Origin: Corynebacterium lactis RW2-5
GTDB taxonomy: Bacteria; Actinomycetota; Actinomycetes; Mycobacteriales; Mycobacteriaceae
DNA length: 64,000 nt
Direction: 5' to 3'
Assembly (NCBI RefSeq): GCF_001274895.1
Contig: NZ_CP006841.1
Span: 992,001 to 1,056,000, forward strand
The position numbers were made by a program, and so were the translations under genes. The notes under the pieces are model-generated. The model made no database searches and was not told the DNA's origin. It was given only the letters and a program-made list of their open reading frames with translations. Positions 33,366 through 42,860 of this stretch are shown one piece after another; the first letter of the stretch is position 1; each line of letters opens with the position of its first letter.

Positions 33366-34166
33366 TTACGCACCGGCTAGCTGGTAGCTGGTCATGGAAA
33401 CACTGCCGGCTTGGTATCCGACTGCGAACTTCTCAGGGGTTTGGCCCTCAGTCTCTGCGAGTGCTGCGATGTAGAGCAGCGGGATGAAGTGGTCCGGGGT
33501 CGGCACGGAGTGACGGAATTCCTTCTCCTTCATCAGATTCATAACGTTGCCGGGCTCCGAGAGCATAATTTCCTGAGCCTTCTCGTCGAAACTCTGGGCC
33601 CAGTCGTACCCGCCGTCGGCGATGGAGAAGTCGATTGCGCGCAGGTTGTGGACCACATTGCCGCTGCCGATAATCAGAATGCCGCGGCGGCGCAGGACGT
33701 TGAGCTTCTTGGCCAGCTCCATGTGGTAGTCCATGCCCTTGAAGGCATTAATGCTCAGCTGTACTACCGGAATGTCAGCCTTCGGAAAAACGTGAGCGAG
33801 GACGGACCAGGTTCCGTGGTCGATGCCCCAACCGTCCTCGTCCATTCCAACCCAGTCTGGCTTAATAACCTCGGCTACCTCGTGAGCCAGCTCGGGCAGG
33901 CCGGGAGCGGGGTAATTGAACTCGTGGAGCTCTCGCGGGAAACCGTAAAAATCGTGGATAGTCCGCGGATTGGGCATTGCCGTCACCAGGGTGGCATTAG
34001 CGTACCAGTGTGCACTAATGGCGAGGATGCCGTGGGGCTTCGGCACGCTCGCGCCAAATTCGTTCCAGGCCTTGGTGTAACGGTTGGACTCGATAGTGTT
34101 CATCGGAGTGCCGTGGCCGATGAAGGCCGCCGGCATGAGGGGAGTGGTCAGTTCGTTCGTCGTCAT
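33366..34166 (-). CDS. Class III extradiol dioxygenase, DODA/YgiD type
   Basis: A 266-residue protein of the LigB-like extradiol dioxygenase family closest to 4,5-DOPA dioxygenase (YgiD). FIGHGTPMNTIESNRYTKAW at the N-terminus carries the first metal-binding histidine, LAISAHWY the second, and IDHGTWSVLAHVFPKADIPV the catalytic region; NVVHNLRAIDF is the usual C-terminal block. It would open catechol-type rings using a divalent metal and O2. The physiological substrate in bacteria is not settled. ATG 34166 is chosen because MPAAFIGHGTP should be near the terminus; an upstream TTG-type start adds 13 residues. There is no obvious ribosome-binding site. Confidence 0.85.
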   Translation of the reverse strand: MTTNELTTPLMPAAFIGHGTPMNTIESNRYTKAWNEFGASVPKPHGILAISAHWYANATLVTAMPNPRTIHDFYGFPRELHEFNYPAPGLPELAHEVAEVIKPDWVGMDEDGWGIDHGTWSVLAHVFPKADIPVVQLSINAFKGMDYHMELAKKLNVLRRRGILIIGSGNVVHNLRAIDFSIADGGYDWAQSFDEKAQEIMLSEPGNVMNLMKEKEFRHSVPTPDHFIPLLYIAALAETEGQTPEKFAVGYQAGSVSMTSYQLAGA

Positions 34167-34225
34167 GAGATAATTCTGACACACAATATGCGGACGTATC
34201 AACAAATATTGCTGTGATAAAGACT

Positions 34226-35944
34226 CTATTTCTCACCAGGGCCTTTGAGTTTAAGGACGTCGTACTCTCCGGCACTCAGGTGGGCGCGCAAATCCTTCTT
34301 GTCGAACTTGTCCACCGAGGTCTTATCGATTACCGGGACGAAGGTCCAGTACTCTGGCAGCATCCACTTGGGCAGCTTCGGGCGGAGCTGATCGCGCAGC
34401 CGCTCGGCAGTCTCCTTCGTCGGAGGCACGTGCGGGTACAGCACTGTGACCGCAAGGGGACGCTCGCCCCACTTCTTGTCGGGCATGCCGATGATTGCAC
34501 ACTCCACGACCTCTTCGGACTCCATAACGAAGTTCTCCAGCTGGGCTGAGTAAATCCACTCACCGCCAGAGCGAATAACGTCGCGGGCGCGGTCTTGAAT
34601 TGTCAGATACCCGTCGCGAGTAATCGAGCCGACATCGCCAGTGCGTAGCCATCCGTCCTCGGTGAACTTCGCCGCAGCATCGTCGACCTCGTCGCCGCGG
34701 AAATAGTGGGCAGCCCCGCCGACATCCTCCGAGGGGGAGTGGTAATAGCGTGCGGTGACGGTATTTCCCCTGACCTGAAGCTCCCCCTGATTGCGGTCGT
34801 GTAGGTCGAGGACCCTCTTTCGGTCGTCCACGATGCGGAACTGCATGATGTCCGGGAATCGTCCCTGGCTGACTCGGTAGCGTTCGCGGGTCTCGCCAGA
34901 TGCGCCGTAGGGAGGTCGTGCGACAGTGCCAATTGGGGAAGTCTCTGTCATGCCCCAGAAATGAATCACATCCACGCCGTACCGCTCTTCCCACATTCGG
35001 ATTAGGGCTGGGGGCACCGGGGAGCCGCCGGAGAAAATTTCCTGCAAGCTCATACGCTTTGGTGGGTTGTTCAGGTAATGAACCATAAGGTTGATCCACA
35101 GCGTCGGCACCCCCTGGGCGATGCGTGGCATGGAGGTCTCGATAATCTCGGCCAGCCGTGGAGCAGACAGGTCGGGCCCGGGGAAGATCAGCGAGGCTCC
35201 ACACATGAACGACGCTAGCGGGACGCCCCAGGAGAGAACGTGGTAAATGGGGACGCAGCACAGCCAAGGGGTGCCGTGAGCAATAGCGAAAGAATCAGTA
35301 GTGCGCATATTTAGGCTATGCAGATAAAGTGACCGGTGGCTGTAGATGACGCCCTTAGGAGCACCTTCGGTGCCGGTTGAGTAGCACATCGCAGCGCCCT
35401 CATTCTCGTCGACCTCAGGCCAGTCGAAGCGGCTGGGCTTGCCGTCAATCAGGGATTCATACGAGTGCCATTTGGTGCCGGCGGGAAGCTTCGCGGCAGC
35501 AGCGGAAAGGTCCCCGATGCCAGTAAAAATAATGGTTTCGACTCCGGGGCAGCGTGGCAGAATCTCAGCTAGAAGGTCGGCCATTGAGGTGTCCGAAATA
35601 ATGACCTTGTCGTCCGCATGATTGATAATGTGCACAATCTGATCCGGCATCAGCTGCTTGTTAAGGGGCTGAAACACTGCTCCCATGGAAGCCACTCCCA
35701 GGAAGACCTCCAGATGCTCCGCGCAGTTGTACAGCAGGGTGCCAACTCGCTGGTCTCCATCGATACCGAGCTCGTCGCGCAGCGCGTGGGCCAGCGCGCT
35801 CGCGCGCGAAGCTATGGCCGCAAAGGTTGTGGTCTCGGGGCCCTCCTCAGTCCACGAAGTCACCGGGGTGCGGCCGTGAATAGTTCGGCCGTATTCCAAG
35901 ATCTGGGCGACATTGAGGGGGATGTTGTGCATTGTGCTGCGCAT
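34226..35944 (-). CDS. Fatty-acid/acyl-CoA ligase (FadD-like, AMP-binding)
   Basis: A 572-residue adenylate-forming enzyme that activates a carboxylic acid, probably a medium- or long-chain fatty acid, with ATP and CoA. Motifs: P-loop-like YSTGTEGAPKGVIYSHR (about 180), HFWGMTETSPIG (about 315), GWLRTGDVGSITRDGYL (about 425), and the C-terminal lysine region KTSVDKFDKKDLRA (about 545). Substrate specificity is not readable. ATG 35944 is preferred to an upstream start because a TAATCT -10 element sits 7 bp before it, implying a leaderless transcript; ATG 35932 is a second option. The gene is monocistronic and divergent from rho. Confidence 0.85.
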   Translation of the reverse strand: MRSTMHNIPLNVAQILEYGRTIHGRTPVTSWTEEGPETTTFAAIASRASALAHALRDELGIDGDQRVGTLLYNCAEHLEVFLGVASMGAVFQPLNKQLMPDQIVHIINHADDKVIISDTSMADLLAEILPRCPGVETIIFTGIGDLSAAAAKLPAGTKWHSYESLIDGKPSRFDWPEVDENEGAAMCYSTGTEGAPKGVIYSHRSLYLHSLNMRTTDSFAIAHGTPWLCCVPIYHVLSWGVPLASFMCGASLIFPGPDLSAPRLAEIIETSMPRIAQGVPTLWINLMVHYLNNPPKRMSLQEIFSGGSPVPPALIRMWEERYGVDVIHFWGMTETSPIGTVARPPYGASGETRERYRVSQGRFPDIMQFRIVDDRKRVLDLHDRNQGELQVRGNTVTARYYHSPSEDVGGAAHYFRGDEVDDAAAKFTEDGWLRTGDVGSITRDGYLTIQDRARDVIRSGGEWIYSAQLENFVMESEEVVECAIIGMPDKKWGERPLAVTVLYPHVPPTKETAERLRDQLRPKLPKWMLPEYWTFVPVIDKTSVDKFDKKDLRAHLSAGEYDVLKLKGPGEK

Positions 35945-35951
35945 GCAAACT

Positions 35952-35957
35952 AGATTA
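35952..35957 (-). promoter_or_regulatory. -10 element of the acyl-CoA ligase gene, implying a leaderless mRNA
   Basis: On the minus strand TAATCT is followed by seven bases and then the ATG at 35944, the spacing expected when transcription begins at the start codon. Confidence 0.45.
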
Positions 35958-36434
35958 CCGACTCCCACCGGCACTTCATACGACTATGGGAACGATAGGT
36001 AGGCGGTGTTGCTACTAAAAGGGGGAAAGTTTATCCTTGACTTATTAGGTCGGTAGGGTCGAAATCCTAGCCAACTCCCACTCCTTAGTTGCCTCAGTCG
36101 CTGAAGTTCAATACGGTGGCACGGCGTGTACCGGGAGAAGAAGTTTGTGGTCTTTCAGCCCGATTCGAAATTCTTACGTGGCCTAATCTCCAATGAGCGT
36201 CCTCAATCCTTAAATTTTTCGGAATGTGGCGCCACGCTTCCCGTGCGGATGCAGTCTGATGCGCTGTCGGGCTTCACTGCTTTGCCGGGGTTCACAAGTT
36301 TTCGTAGCGCAGCTGGTTCGTCGGCAAGCGCGAAAAACACGCGAAGACGTGCGATGAGCCGGTTCGAGGAAGCGGAAATAGAAGACGCACACCCTGCGTA
36401 TTGTCCTGCAGGGCTAGTCGATGAAAGGAAATCC
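35958..36434 (+). other. Long leader region of rho
   Basis: About 475 bp between the acyl-CoA ligase promoter and the rho start. A TTGACT at about 36037 could be a -35 element, giving a leader of up to 370 nt. The rho reading frame stays open back to 36126 without a convincing start or ribosome-binding site. A copy of the recurrent 11-mer lies at 36319-36329 and a GTGGCGCCAC palindrome at about 36225. rho leaders in other bacteria are sites of autoregulation; here that is inference. Confidence 0.4.
36319..36329 (+). repeat. Copy of the recurrent 11-mer in the rho leader
   Basis: CGTCGGCAAGC, the second of two copies outside annotated coding sequence. Confidence 0.6.
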
Positions 36435-38396
36435 GTGACTGATACGGACACCACTGCCACGGCAGGCGGCCCAGAAAATCTTGCGGCCCTCCGAATGGCA
36501 GAATTGCGCGCGATTGCTTCCAGCAAGGGAATTCGCGGCATCTCTGCGATGCGTAAGCACGAACTGATTGAGGCGATTAAGTCCGGCGGCAAGTCGGCTG
36601 CCAGCAACGCCCCAAAGCGCACCCGGGCAAAGAAGGCTGAGGCCGATGGGTCGAAGCAGGTCACCAGCGACAATGGTGACGACCACAGCAAGAAGGACTC
36701 TGGCCGGGAGAAGGCCGAGAAGGACAGCGGCGACAAGAATAACGCTGAGAAGAAGAACGCTGAGCGCGATAGCAATTCGCGGGGCGAATCCCGACCAGAT
36801 CGCGGCGAGGAAGAAATGTCGCGTTCTCAGCAGCGTCGCAACCGCAGGAATCGGGCACGGCAGCGCGAGCAGGAACAGCGCGAAAACCGTGAGAACCGAG
36901 ACAACAATGACAATGCCGCCAGTGGCGGCAACTCCGCCGGTGAATCGTCGAAGAAGGACGACTCTAACGGCGGCAACGGTAATAACGGCGGAAACGGCGG
37001 GGATAACCGCGAGGGCCGCAATGACGAGGATTCGCGTGGCGGGCGTAACCGGCGCGACCGCCGCGGCCGCAACAACGACCGCGGTGACCGCAACAACGAC
37101 CGCGATGGTGAGGGGCGTGGCCGTCGCGGGCGTCGGAACCGGCGCGACCGCCGCGGCCGTGACAACAACGGCGGCGGGAATGGCGGTCAGGACGAGATTC
37201 GCGAAGGCGATGTCCTCCAGCCGGTCGCCGGCATCGTCGACCTGCTGGAAAACAACACCGCGTTCGTTCGCACCTCCGGTTACCTTCCAGGCTCCAACGA
37301 TGTGCTGGTCTCCGCGCAGTTGGTCCGTAAGTTCGGCTTGCGCAAGGGCGACGCTGTCACTGGCCAGGTCCGCATGCCGCGCGAAAACGGCTCCGGCCAG
37401 GTAACTCACGGCAACGGTCGCAACCGCCGCAAGTACAACCCGCTGGTCAAGGTCGATACGATTAACGGCCTCGACCCGGAGCAGGCCAAGCAGCGCCCGA
37501 ACTTTGCAAAGTTGACCCCGTTGTACCCGAACCGTCGCCTGCGCCTGGAAACAGAGCAGAAGATTCTCACGACTCGCGTGATCGACCTGATTATGCCGAT
37601 TGGTAAGGGCCAGCGTGCTCTGATTGTGTCTCCGCCGAAGGCCGGTAAGACCACGATTCTGCAGAACATCGCTAACGCGATCGCCACGAACAACCCCGAG
37701 TGCTACATGATGGTCGTCCTCGTTGACGAGCGCCCGGAGGAAGTCACGGACATGCAGCGCAGCGTCCGCGGTGAGGTCATCGCCTCTACCTTCGACCGTC
37801 CGCCGTCAGACCACACTGCGGTGGCCGAGCTCGCCATCGAGCGCGCAAAGCGCCTGGTTGAGCAGGGTCAGGACGTCGTCGTCCTGCTGGACTCGATCAC
37901 CCGCCTGGGCCGTGCCTACAACAACTCCTCCCCGGCGTCGGGACGCATCCTCTCCGGTGGTGTCGACTCCAACGCACTGTACCCGCCGAAGCGATTCCTG
38001 GGCGCTGCGCGCAATATCGAGGAGGGCGGCAGCCTGACCATCATCGCCACCGCGATGGTGGAGACCGGTTCCGCAGGCGACACGGTGATCTTCGAGGAGT
38101 TCAAAGGTACGGGTAACGCCGAGCTGAAGCTCGACCGTAAGATCTCCGAGCGCCGCGTCTTCCCGGCTGTCGACGTCAACCCGTCCGGCACTCGCAAGGA
38201 CGAGCTTCTGCTCGCCCCGGACGAAGCTCGCGTCATGCACAAGCTGCGCCGTATCCTCTCCGCGCTGGAATCCCAGGCGGCCATCGACCTGCTGATTAAG
38301 CAGCTGAAGAAGACCCGCAACAACCAGGAATTCCTGATGCAGGTCGCGTCTTCCGCCCCGATGGCTGCCGACGTTGATGTGGACGACATGCTCTAG
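36435..38396 (+). CDS. rho: Transcription termination factor Rho
   Basis: A 653-residue hexameric RNA-dependent ATPase that ends transcription at Rho sites. Domains: a short N-terminal helical domain (MAELRAIASSKGIRGISAMR), a low-complexity insert of about 200 residues rich in Arg, Asn, Gly and Asp, typical of actinobacterial Rho and thought to bind RNA, then the primary RNA-binding OB fold (GIVDLLENNTAFVRTSGYLP, about 265), Walker A SPPKAGKTTILQN (about 400), and the Q/R-loop region with GGVDSNALYPPKRFLGAARN. The GTG at 36435 follows AAAGGA by 5 bases. A 7-bp hairpin (38397-38416) directly follows the stop codon; prfA begins 67 bp on. rpmE, found between rho and prfA in M. tuberculosis, is absent. 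Confidence 0.96.
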   Translation: MTDTDTTATAGGPENLAALRMAELRAIASSKGIRGISAMRKHELIEAIKSGGKSAASNAPKRTRAKKAEADGSKQVTSDNGDDHSKKDSGREKAEKDSGDKNNAEKKNAERDSNSRGESRPDRGEEEMSRSQQRRNRRNRARQREQEQRENRENRDNNDNAASGGNSAGESSKKDDSNGGNGNNGGNGGDNREGRNDEDSRGGRNRRDRRGRNNDRGDRNNDRDGEGRGRRGRRNRRDRRGRDNNGGGNGGQDEIREGDVLQPVAGIVDLLENNTAFVRTSGYLPGSNDVLVSAQLVRKFGLRKGDAVTGQVRMPRENGSGQVTHGNGRNRRKYNPLVKVDTINGLDPEQAKQRPNFAKLTPLYPNRRLRLETEQKILTTRVIDLIMPIGKGQRALIVSPPKAGKTTILQNIANAIATNNPECYMMVVLVDERPEEVTDMQRSVRGEVIASTFDRPPSDHTAVAELAIERAKRLVEQGQDVVVLLDSITRLGRAYNNSSPASGRILSGGVDSNALYPPKRFLGAARNIEEGGSLTIIATAMVETGSAGDTVIFEEFKGTGNAELKLDRKISERRVFPAVDVNPSGTRKDELLLAPDEARVMHKLRRILSALESQAAIDLLIKQLKKTRNNQEFLMQVASSAPMAADVDVDDML

Positions 38397-38463
38397 CTGC
38401 GGTCAACCAACCGCAGACAAAGCACAACATCCACAGCAACACTAAAGAAGTAAGGTTTTCATC

Positions 38464-39537
38464 ATGGCTAACCAGGTTTCCGCAGTAGACGATATCCTCT
38501 CCGAATATCACGGACTGGAGGCGCAGCTGGCCGACCCGGATTTGCACAACGACGCCAAGCGCGCCCGCAAGGTGGGCAAGCGCTTCAACGAGCTGCAGCC
38601 GGTCATCCAGACTCATGCCAAGCTGACTCAGGTCAAGGAGGACCTGGAGGCGGCGCGCGAGATGGCGCACGAGGACTCCGAGTTCGCTGCCGAAGCTGAC
38701 AGGCTCGCGGTTGAGGCGGAGGAGCTCGAGGAAAAGCTCGCCGACCTGCTGGCACCCCGCGACCCGCACGATGGCGACGACATCGTCATGGAAATCAAGT
38801 CCGGTGCCGGTGGCGAGGAAGCGGCCCTGTTCGCGGGTGAGCTGGCCCGCATGTACCAGCGCTACGCGGAGAAAAACGGGTTCACTACCGAGATCCTCGG
38901 CCTTTCCGAGTCCGACCTCGGCGGCGTGAAGGACATGACCATGTCCCTGCGAGCTAAGAACCCAACCCGCGATGGCGCTTGGAGCGTGTTCAAGTTCGAA
39001 GGTGGCGTCCACCGCGTCCAGCGCGTACCGGTCACCGAGTCTCAGGGGCGAATCCAGACCTCCGCCGCGGGCGTGCTCGTCTATCCCGAGCCCGACGAGG
39101 TCGAGGACGTTCAGATTGACGACAAGGACCTCCGCGTCGACGTCTACCGTTCCTCCGGCAAGGGCGGCCAGGGCGTTAACACCACGGACTCCGCAGTCCG
39201 TCTGACCCACCTGCCGACTGGTCTGGTCGTGACCTGCCAGAAGGAGCGCTCGCAGATTCAGAACAAGGCTCGCGCGATGCAGGTGCTGGCCGCTCGACTA
39301 CAGCAAATGCGCGAAGAAGAGGCCGCCGAGGCAGCCTCCGACCAGCGCAAGTCGCAGGTCCGCACCATGGATCGCTCCGAACGCATCCGCACCTACAACT
39401 TCCCAGAGAACCGAGTCTCCGATCACCGCATCGGTTACAAGGCCCACAACCTCGACTCCGTTCTCGGCGGGGACATGGAGGACCTGCTCAAGGCCCTCCA
39501 CGACGCTGAGCGTGCCGAACGCCTTGAAGCCGAATAA
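38464..39537 (+). CDS. prfA: Peptide chain release factor 1
   Basis: A 357-residue class I release factor that recognises UAA and UAG in the ribosomal A site and triggers peptide release. [20 protein letters not shown] (about 230) contains the universal GGQ motif, whose glutamine is the target of PrmC, encoded next. The RF1 N-terminal coiled-coil domain (about 1-100) and the C-terminal [21 protein letters not shown] are intact. AAGTAAGG precedes the ATG. It overlaps prmC by 26 bp. Confidence 0.97.
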   Translation: MANQVSAVDDILSEYHGLEAQLADPDLHNDAKRARKVGKRFNELQPVIQTHAKLTQVKEDLEAAREMAHEDSEFAAEADRLAVEAEELEEKLADLLAPRDPHDGDDIVMEIKSGAGGEEAALFAGELARMYQRYAEKNGFTTEILGLSESDLGGVKDMTMSLRAKNPTRDGAWSVFKFEGGVHRVQRVPVTESQGRIQTSAAGVLVYPEPDEVEDVQIDDKDLRVDVYRSSGKGGQGVNTTDSAVRLTHLPTGLVVTCQKERSQIQNKARAMQVLAARLQQMREEEAAEAASDQRKSQVRTMDRSERIRTYNFPENRVSDHRIGYKAHNLDSVLGGDMEDLLKALHDAERAERLEAE

Positions 39538-40480
39538 TTCGCCCGATGCCGCATGCAGCTCGCCCAGCCTGCCGGATTCCGTCCGCAGTCTAGGCGAGCT
39601 CATGCGCTATACCCGCTCCGAGCTTATCGACGCTCACCTGGCCTCGCCCGAAGCCGATGCCCGAGCAATATTCGAAGCCGCAACCTCGGCGGGGCCGGCA
39701 GATATCCTTTTCCATGGCGACGAGGAATACACCGGCGACGGGCGCGAGCTCCTCGCGGAAATGATTGCCCGAAGGGTGGCGAGGGAACCGCTTCAGCACA
39801 TCCTCGGTACTGCACCGATGTTGGGGCTCGAGCTAGCTGTCGGGCCCGGGGTATTCATTCCCCGACCGGAGACCGAATTGCTAGCTCAATGGGCAATTAA
39901 TATGGCCCGCGGGCTGGTTGGCGAGGGCGTCGGCAAGCTTCGGGTTGTAGACCTCTGCACCGGTTCTGGCGCATTGGCGCTGGCAATCGCGGAGGAGGTG
40001 CCGGAAGCGAATATTCTCGCGGTAGAGCTTTCGGACGAGGCACTGGTCTGGACCCGCAAAAACATCGCTGCCTGCGAACAGCGGTGGGGCGGTCCACGAG
40101 TGTCACTGATGCAGGCTGATGTCACCGATGTTTCGGCTCTGCGAGCCAATCAATCCCTCGACGATTGGTGGGGCAATGCGGACATAGTTGTGTCGAACCC
40201 GCCCTACGTACCGGACTCGACCGAGGTTTTCGAAGAAGTCATGGCCGACCCTCACTCCGCAGTTTTCGGCGGAGACGATGGGCTCGATGTCATTCGTCCT
40301 ATGATGAACGTAGTCGATGCACTTCTTCGGCCCGGAGGCGTAGTCGGAATCGAGCACGATGATTCGTCAGGCCCTGACATGATGTCGCTACTCGGTGCTC
40401 AATGGGAATACGCTTCCGTCTCCGTGATGCAGGACCTGGCCGACCGGGATCGTTTTACCGTCGGCAAGAAGCCAGAATAA
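39512..40480 (+). CDS. prmC: Release factor glutamine methyltransferase PrmC (HemK)
   Basis: A 322-residue SAM-dependent enzyme that N5-methylates the GGQ glutamine of RF1 and RF2. The SAM-binding loop is [20 protein letters not shown] (about 148), the catalytic NPPY motif is in [11 protein letters not shown] (about 228), and the N-terminal helical domain [13 protein letters not shown] binds the factor. GTG 39512, inside the prfA 3' end, is chosen because the helical domain would be truncated from ATG 39602; the first 25 residues are not conserved-looking. Co-transcribed with its substrate gene. Confidence 0.93.
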   Translation: MPNALKPNNSPDAACSSPSLPDSVRSLGELMRYTRSELIDAHLASPEADARAIFEAATSAGPADILFHGDEEYTGDGRELLAEMIARRVAREPLQHILGTAPMLGLELAVGPGVFIPRPETELLAQWAINMARGLVGEGVGKLRVVDLCTGSGALALAIAEEVPEANILAVELSDEALVWTRKNIAACEQRWGGPRVSLMQADVTDVSALRANQSLDDWWGNADIVVSNPPYVPDSTEVFEEVMADPHSAVFGGDDGLDVIRPMMNVVDALLRPGGVVGIEHDDSSGPDMMSLLGAQWEYASVSVMQDLADRDRFTVGKKPE

Positions 40481-40547
40481 GAGATAGTCGGAATGCGCGG
40501 TCTTTTGCTGCGCAGGATAAAAGGTAGACCAGGAGCGTAAACGCCAA

Positions 40548-41204
40548 ATGAGCAGGATTATGGACTGCAGCACGGACGAGAATCGTGAGCGCGCAATCAC
40601 CGCCGCGGTAGACGCGGTCAAGGCCGGGCGCCTTGTCGTCATGCCCACGGACACGGTTTACGGCATCGGCTGCGATGCTTTCGACAACCAGGCGGTAGCT
40701 GCCCTGCTACGTGCGAAGCACCGTGGTCCGGACATGCCAGTGCCGGTCCTCGTCGGGTCTTGGACCACTATCGAGGGGCTCGTGCGTGAATATCCTCCGG
40801 CCGCTCGTGCGCTCGTCGAAGCATTTTGGCCTGGAGGGCTGTCCATCGTGGTCAACCAAGCCCCGAGCTTGCCGTGGAATCTGGGGGACACGGCCGGCAC
40901 TGTGATGCTGCGAATGCCGCTGCACCCGATTGCAATTGAGATTCTTCGCCGCACGGGCCCTATGGCAGTCTCAAGCGCAAACATTTCGGGTCAGCCTGCG
41001 GCTCTGAACGCCGTACGCGCGAAGCAAATGCTCGGAGGTGAAGCCACAGTTTACGTAGATGGGGGAGAGGCCACGATTGGTACGCCTTCAACCATCATCG
41101 ACCTATCGACTCCCACCCCGAGAGTCCTTCGCGAGGGAGCGGTTTCTCTCGAATCGATCGCCGAGGTATTGGAAACGACACCGGAGAGACTCCGAGGGCA
41201 GTAG
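40548..41204 (+). CDS. tsaC: Threonylcarbamoyl-AMP synthase (Sua5/YrdC family)
   Basis: A 218-residue enzyme that makes L-threonylcarbamoyladenylate from threonine, bicarbonate and ATP, the first step of the t6A37 tRNA modification. KAGRLVVMPTDTVYGIGCDA (about 24) and VSSANISGQPAALN (about 142) are YrdC-domain signatures, and LREGAVSLESIAEVL closes the domain. It is the short form without the Sua5-specific C-terminal domain. The ATG lies 67 bp after prmC; the rho-prfA-prmC-tsaC-wecA order is conserved in Actinobacteria. Confidence 0.93.
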   Translation: MSRIMDCSTDENRERAITAAVDAVKAGRLVVMPTDTVYGIGCDAFDNQAVAALLRAKHRGPDMPVPVLVGSWTTIEGLVREYPPAARALVEAFWPGGLSIVVNQAPSLPWNLGDTAGTVMLRMPLHPIAIEILRRTGPMAVSSANISGQPAALNAVRAKQMLGGEATVYVDGGEATIGTPSTIIDLSTPTPRVLREGAVSLESIAEVLETTPERLRGQ

Positions 41205-41256
41205 CGAGCAAGTGACGTTGGTAAGCCTTTTTGCAGCGCAATCGGGTGGAGCGGGT

Positions 41257-42408
41257 GTGCCCATCCGAGAGCTTGCCATGCTCGTACTCGTGGCGGCGGC
41301 GGTCAGCTACCTGCTGACGGGGGTGGTTCGCTATGTTATGGTCAAGTCCGGGTGGCTCGATCAGCCCCGGTTGCGGGATGTTCACGACATCCCCAAGCCT
41401 AGGCTCGGCGGCGTCGCAATGTTTACGGGAGTAATCGCCGCAGTGGCTCTGGCGTCGATACTCCCGGCACTCAATAGGGGTTTTCCTCCAATGACCCCGG
41501 ATATGAGAGCCATCATCATCGCGGGCTCGGTTCTGCTTTTGGTCGGAATCGCTGACGACTTATTTGATTTGGACGCGCTTACAAAGCTGCTTGGCCAGGT
41601 TGCGGCTGCCCTGATTATGTCGTTTATGGGCGTTAGTTGGTACCTGCTCTACATTCCCTTTGGTTCGGGCAGCACGCTAATTCTTGATCCAATCATGTCT
41701 ACAGTCTTGACTGTTCTCTTTACGGTCGCGTTGATTAACGCTTTCAATTTCGTCGACGGCATTGATGGATTGGCCTCGGGGTTGGGGATGATTGCAGCGG
41801 GTGCCATCCTGGTCTATTCGATGGTGATGCTGCACGACCAGGGAGGCACAGTTTCGGCCTATCCACCGGCAATGATTTCAGCATGTCTCTTCGGTGCGTG
41901 CCTTGGTTTTCTTCCGCACAACTTCGAACCCGCTCGAATATTCATGGGAGACTCGGGTGCAATGATGATCGGGCTGATGTTGGCTGGCGCCTCGGTGTCT
42001 GCCTCAGGCCGAATCGCACCGTCAATGTACGGAACTGCGGACATTATCGCGTTGATGTCGCCAATTGTTGTGGTTATCGCAGCCATTAGCGTGCCAATGC
42101 TCGACCTGCTGCTGGCAATTGTCCGGCGCGTCGGACAGGGAAAGTCACCGTTTTCGCCGGATAAAATGCACCTTCATCACCGGCTATTGTCAATGGGGCA
42201 CAGCCATCGTCGAGTCGTACTCGTTCTCTATCTCTGGGTTTCTGTCATCGCATACGCCGCAGTCGCCACCACAGTTTTCCCCGTTGGGTTCGTCGCTTTC
42301 ACCTCCGGTTTGTTGCTCATTTTTGCGGTGGTATTCACAATTCGCCGGAGTCGCGATATGCCCAATAGGGGAGAAGGGTCAAGGAAAAGGTACAATTTGC
42401 GACCGTGA
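41257..42408 (+). CDS. wecA: Polyprenyl-phosphate GlcNAc-1-phosphate transferase (WecA/Rfe)
   Basis: A membrane enzyme of about 383 residues with 11 hydrophobic segments that transfers GlcNAc-1-phosphate from UDP-GlcNAc to decaprenyl phosphate, the first lipid-linked step of the arabinogalactan linker in Corynebacteriales. Motifs: RLRDVHDIPKPRLGGVAMF, IADDLFDLDALTKLLGQ (Mg2+ site), NAFNFVDGIDGLASGLG, FMGDSGAMMIGL and the HIHH-like HLHHRLLSMGHSH. GTG 41257 is preceded by GGTGGAG; GTG 41212 would add 15 residues and ATG 41278 would remove seven. It overlaps atpI by four bases. Confidence 0.9.
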   Translation: MPIRELAMLVLVAAAVSYLLTGVVRYVMVKSGWLDQPRLRDVHDIPKPRLGGVAMFTGVIAAVALASILPALNRGFPPMTPDMRAIIIAGSVLLLVGIADDLFDLDALTKLLGQVAAALIMSFMGVSWYLLYIPFGSGSTLILDPIMSTVLTVLFTVALINAFNFVDGIDGLASGLGMIAAGAILVYSMVMLHDQGGTVSAYPPAMISACLFGACLGFLPHNFEPARIFMGDSGAMMIGLMLAGASVSASGRIAPSMYGTADIIALMSPIVVVIAAISVPMLDLLLAIVRRVGQGKSPFSPDKMHLHHRLLSMGHSHRRVVLVLYLWVSVIAYAAVATTVFPVGFVAFTSGLLLIFAVVFTIRRSRDMPNRGEGSRKRYNLRP

Positions 42409-42860
42409 CTGACAATAATTCTCCGGCTGGAGCTTCAAAAAAATCGAAGTATGACGATTCCCGTCGCCCCCTGCTCGCCGCAGCGCGCGCCGGGGCTATC
42501 GCACTGGGGATGCTCACGGTCCTATCCCTGTTGGTCTGGGGAGGGAAGAACGGAATGGCCGGCGTCTGGGGTGTGCTCCTGGGGGCTGCGATTAGTGGCA
42601 GCTTCGTGCTTCTGACTGTTCTCGGCGTGCTCTTCACGGCAAAAACTTCTCCTACCACGACCCTTGCCGTGGTGATGGGAGGATGGTTGCTGAAGATTGT
42701 CATTCTGATTGGCGTGCTGATCATCATTAGAAATCTTCAGTTTTACGACCACCTGACATTCTTTGTCACGGTTGTCCTGACCCTTGTCGTCACTTTGGGG
42801 GCGGAAGTGTGGGGAATGTCGCAATCCAATCTGACCTATGTGCAGCCGAACCGAGACTAA
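42405..42860 (+). CDS. atpI: ATP synthase subunit I-like membrane protein
   Basis: A 151-residue protein with four hydrophobic segments and a basic N-terminus (about 1-30), in the position of atpI and of Rv1303 upstream of the ATP synthase genes. AtpI proteins help assemble the c-ring or the whole enzyme. Sequence identity alone is weak; the call rests on topology and context. The GTG start overlaps the wecA stop (GTGA), and a terminator follows, so it is expressed with wecA more than with atpB. Confidence 0.75.
   Translation: MTDNNSPAGASKKSKYDDSRRPLLAAARAGAIALGMLTVLSLLVWGGKNGMAGVWGVLLGAAISGSFVLLTVLGVLFTAKTSPTTTLAVVMGGWLLKIVILIGVLIIIRNLQFYDHLTFFVTVVLTLVVTLGAEVWGMSQSNLTYVQPNRD

Noticed and set aside
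36126..36434. N-terminal extension of Rho in the same frame as its CDS
   Set aside because: No ribosome-binding site or family similarity; GTG 36435 has AAAGGA and begins the recognisable Rho N-terminus.
36968..37180. Short repeats in rho (NRRDRRGR-type units) considered as a CRISPR-like array
   Set aside because: The repeats are in-frame Arg/Gly/Asn codons of the known low-complexity insert, with no regular spacers.
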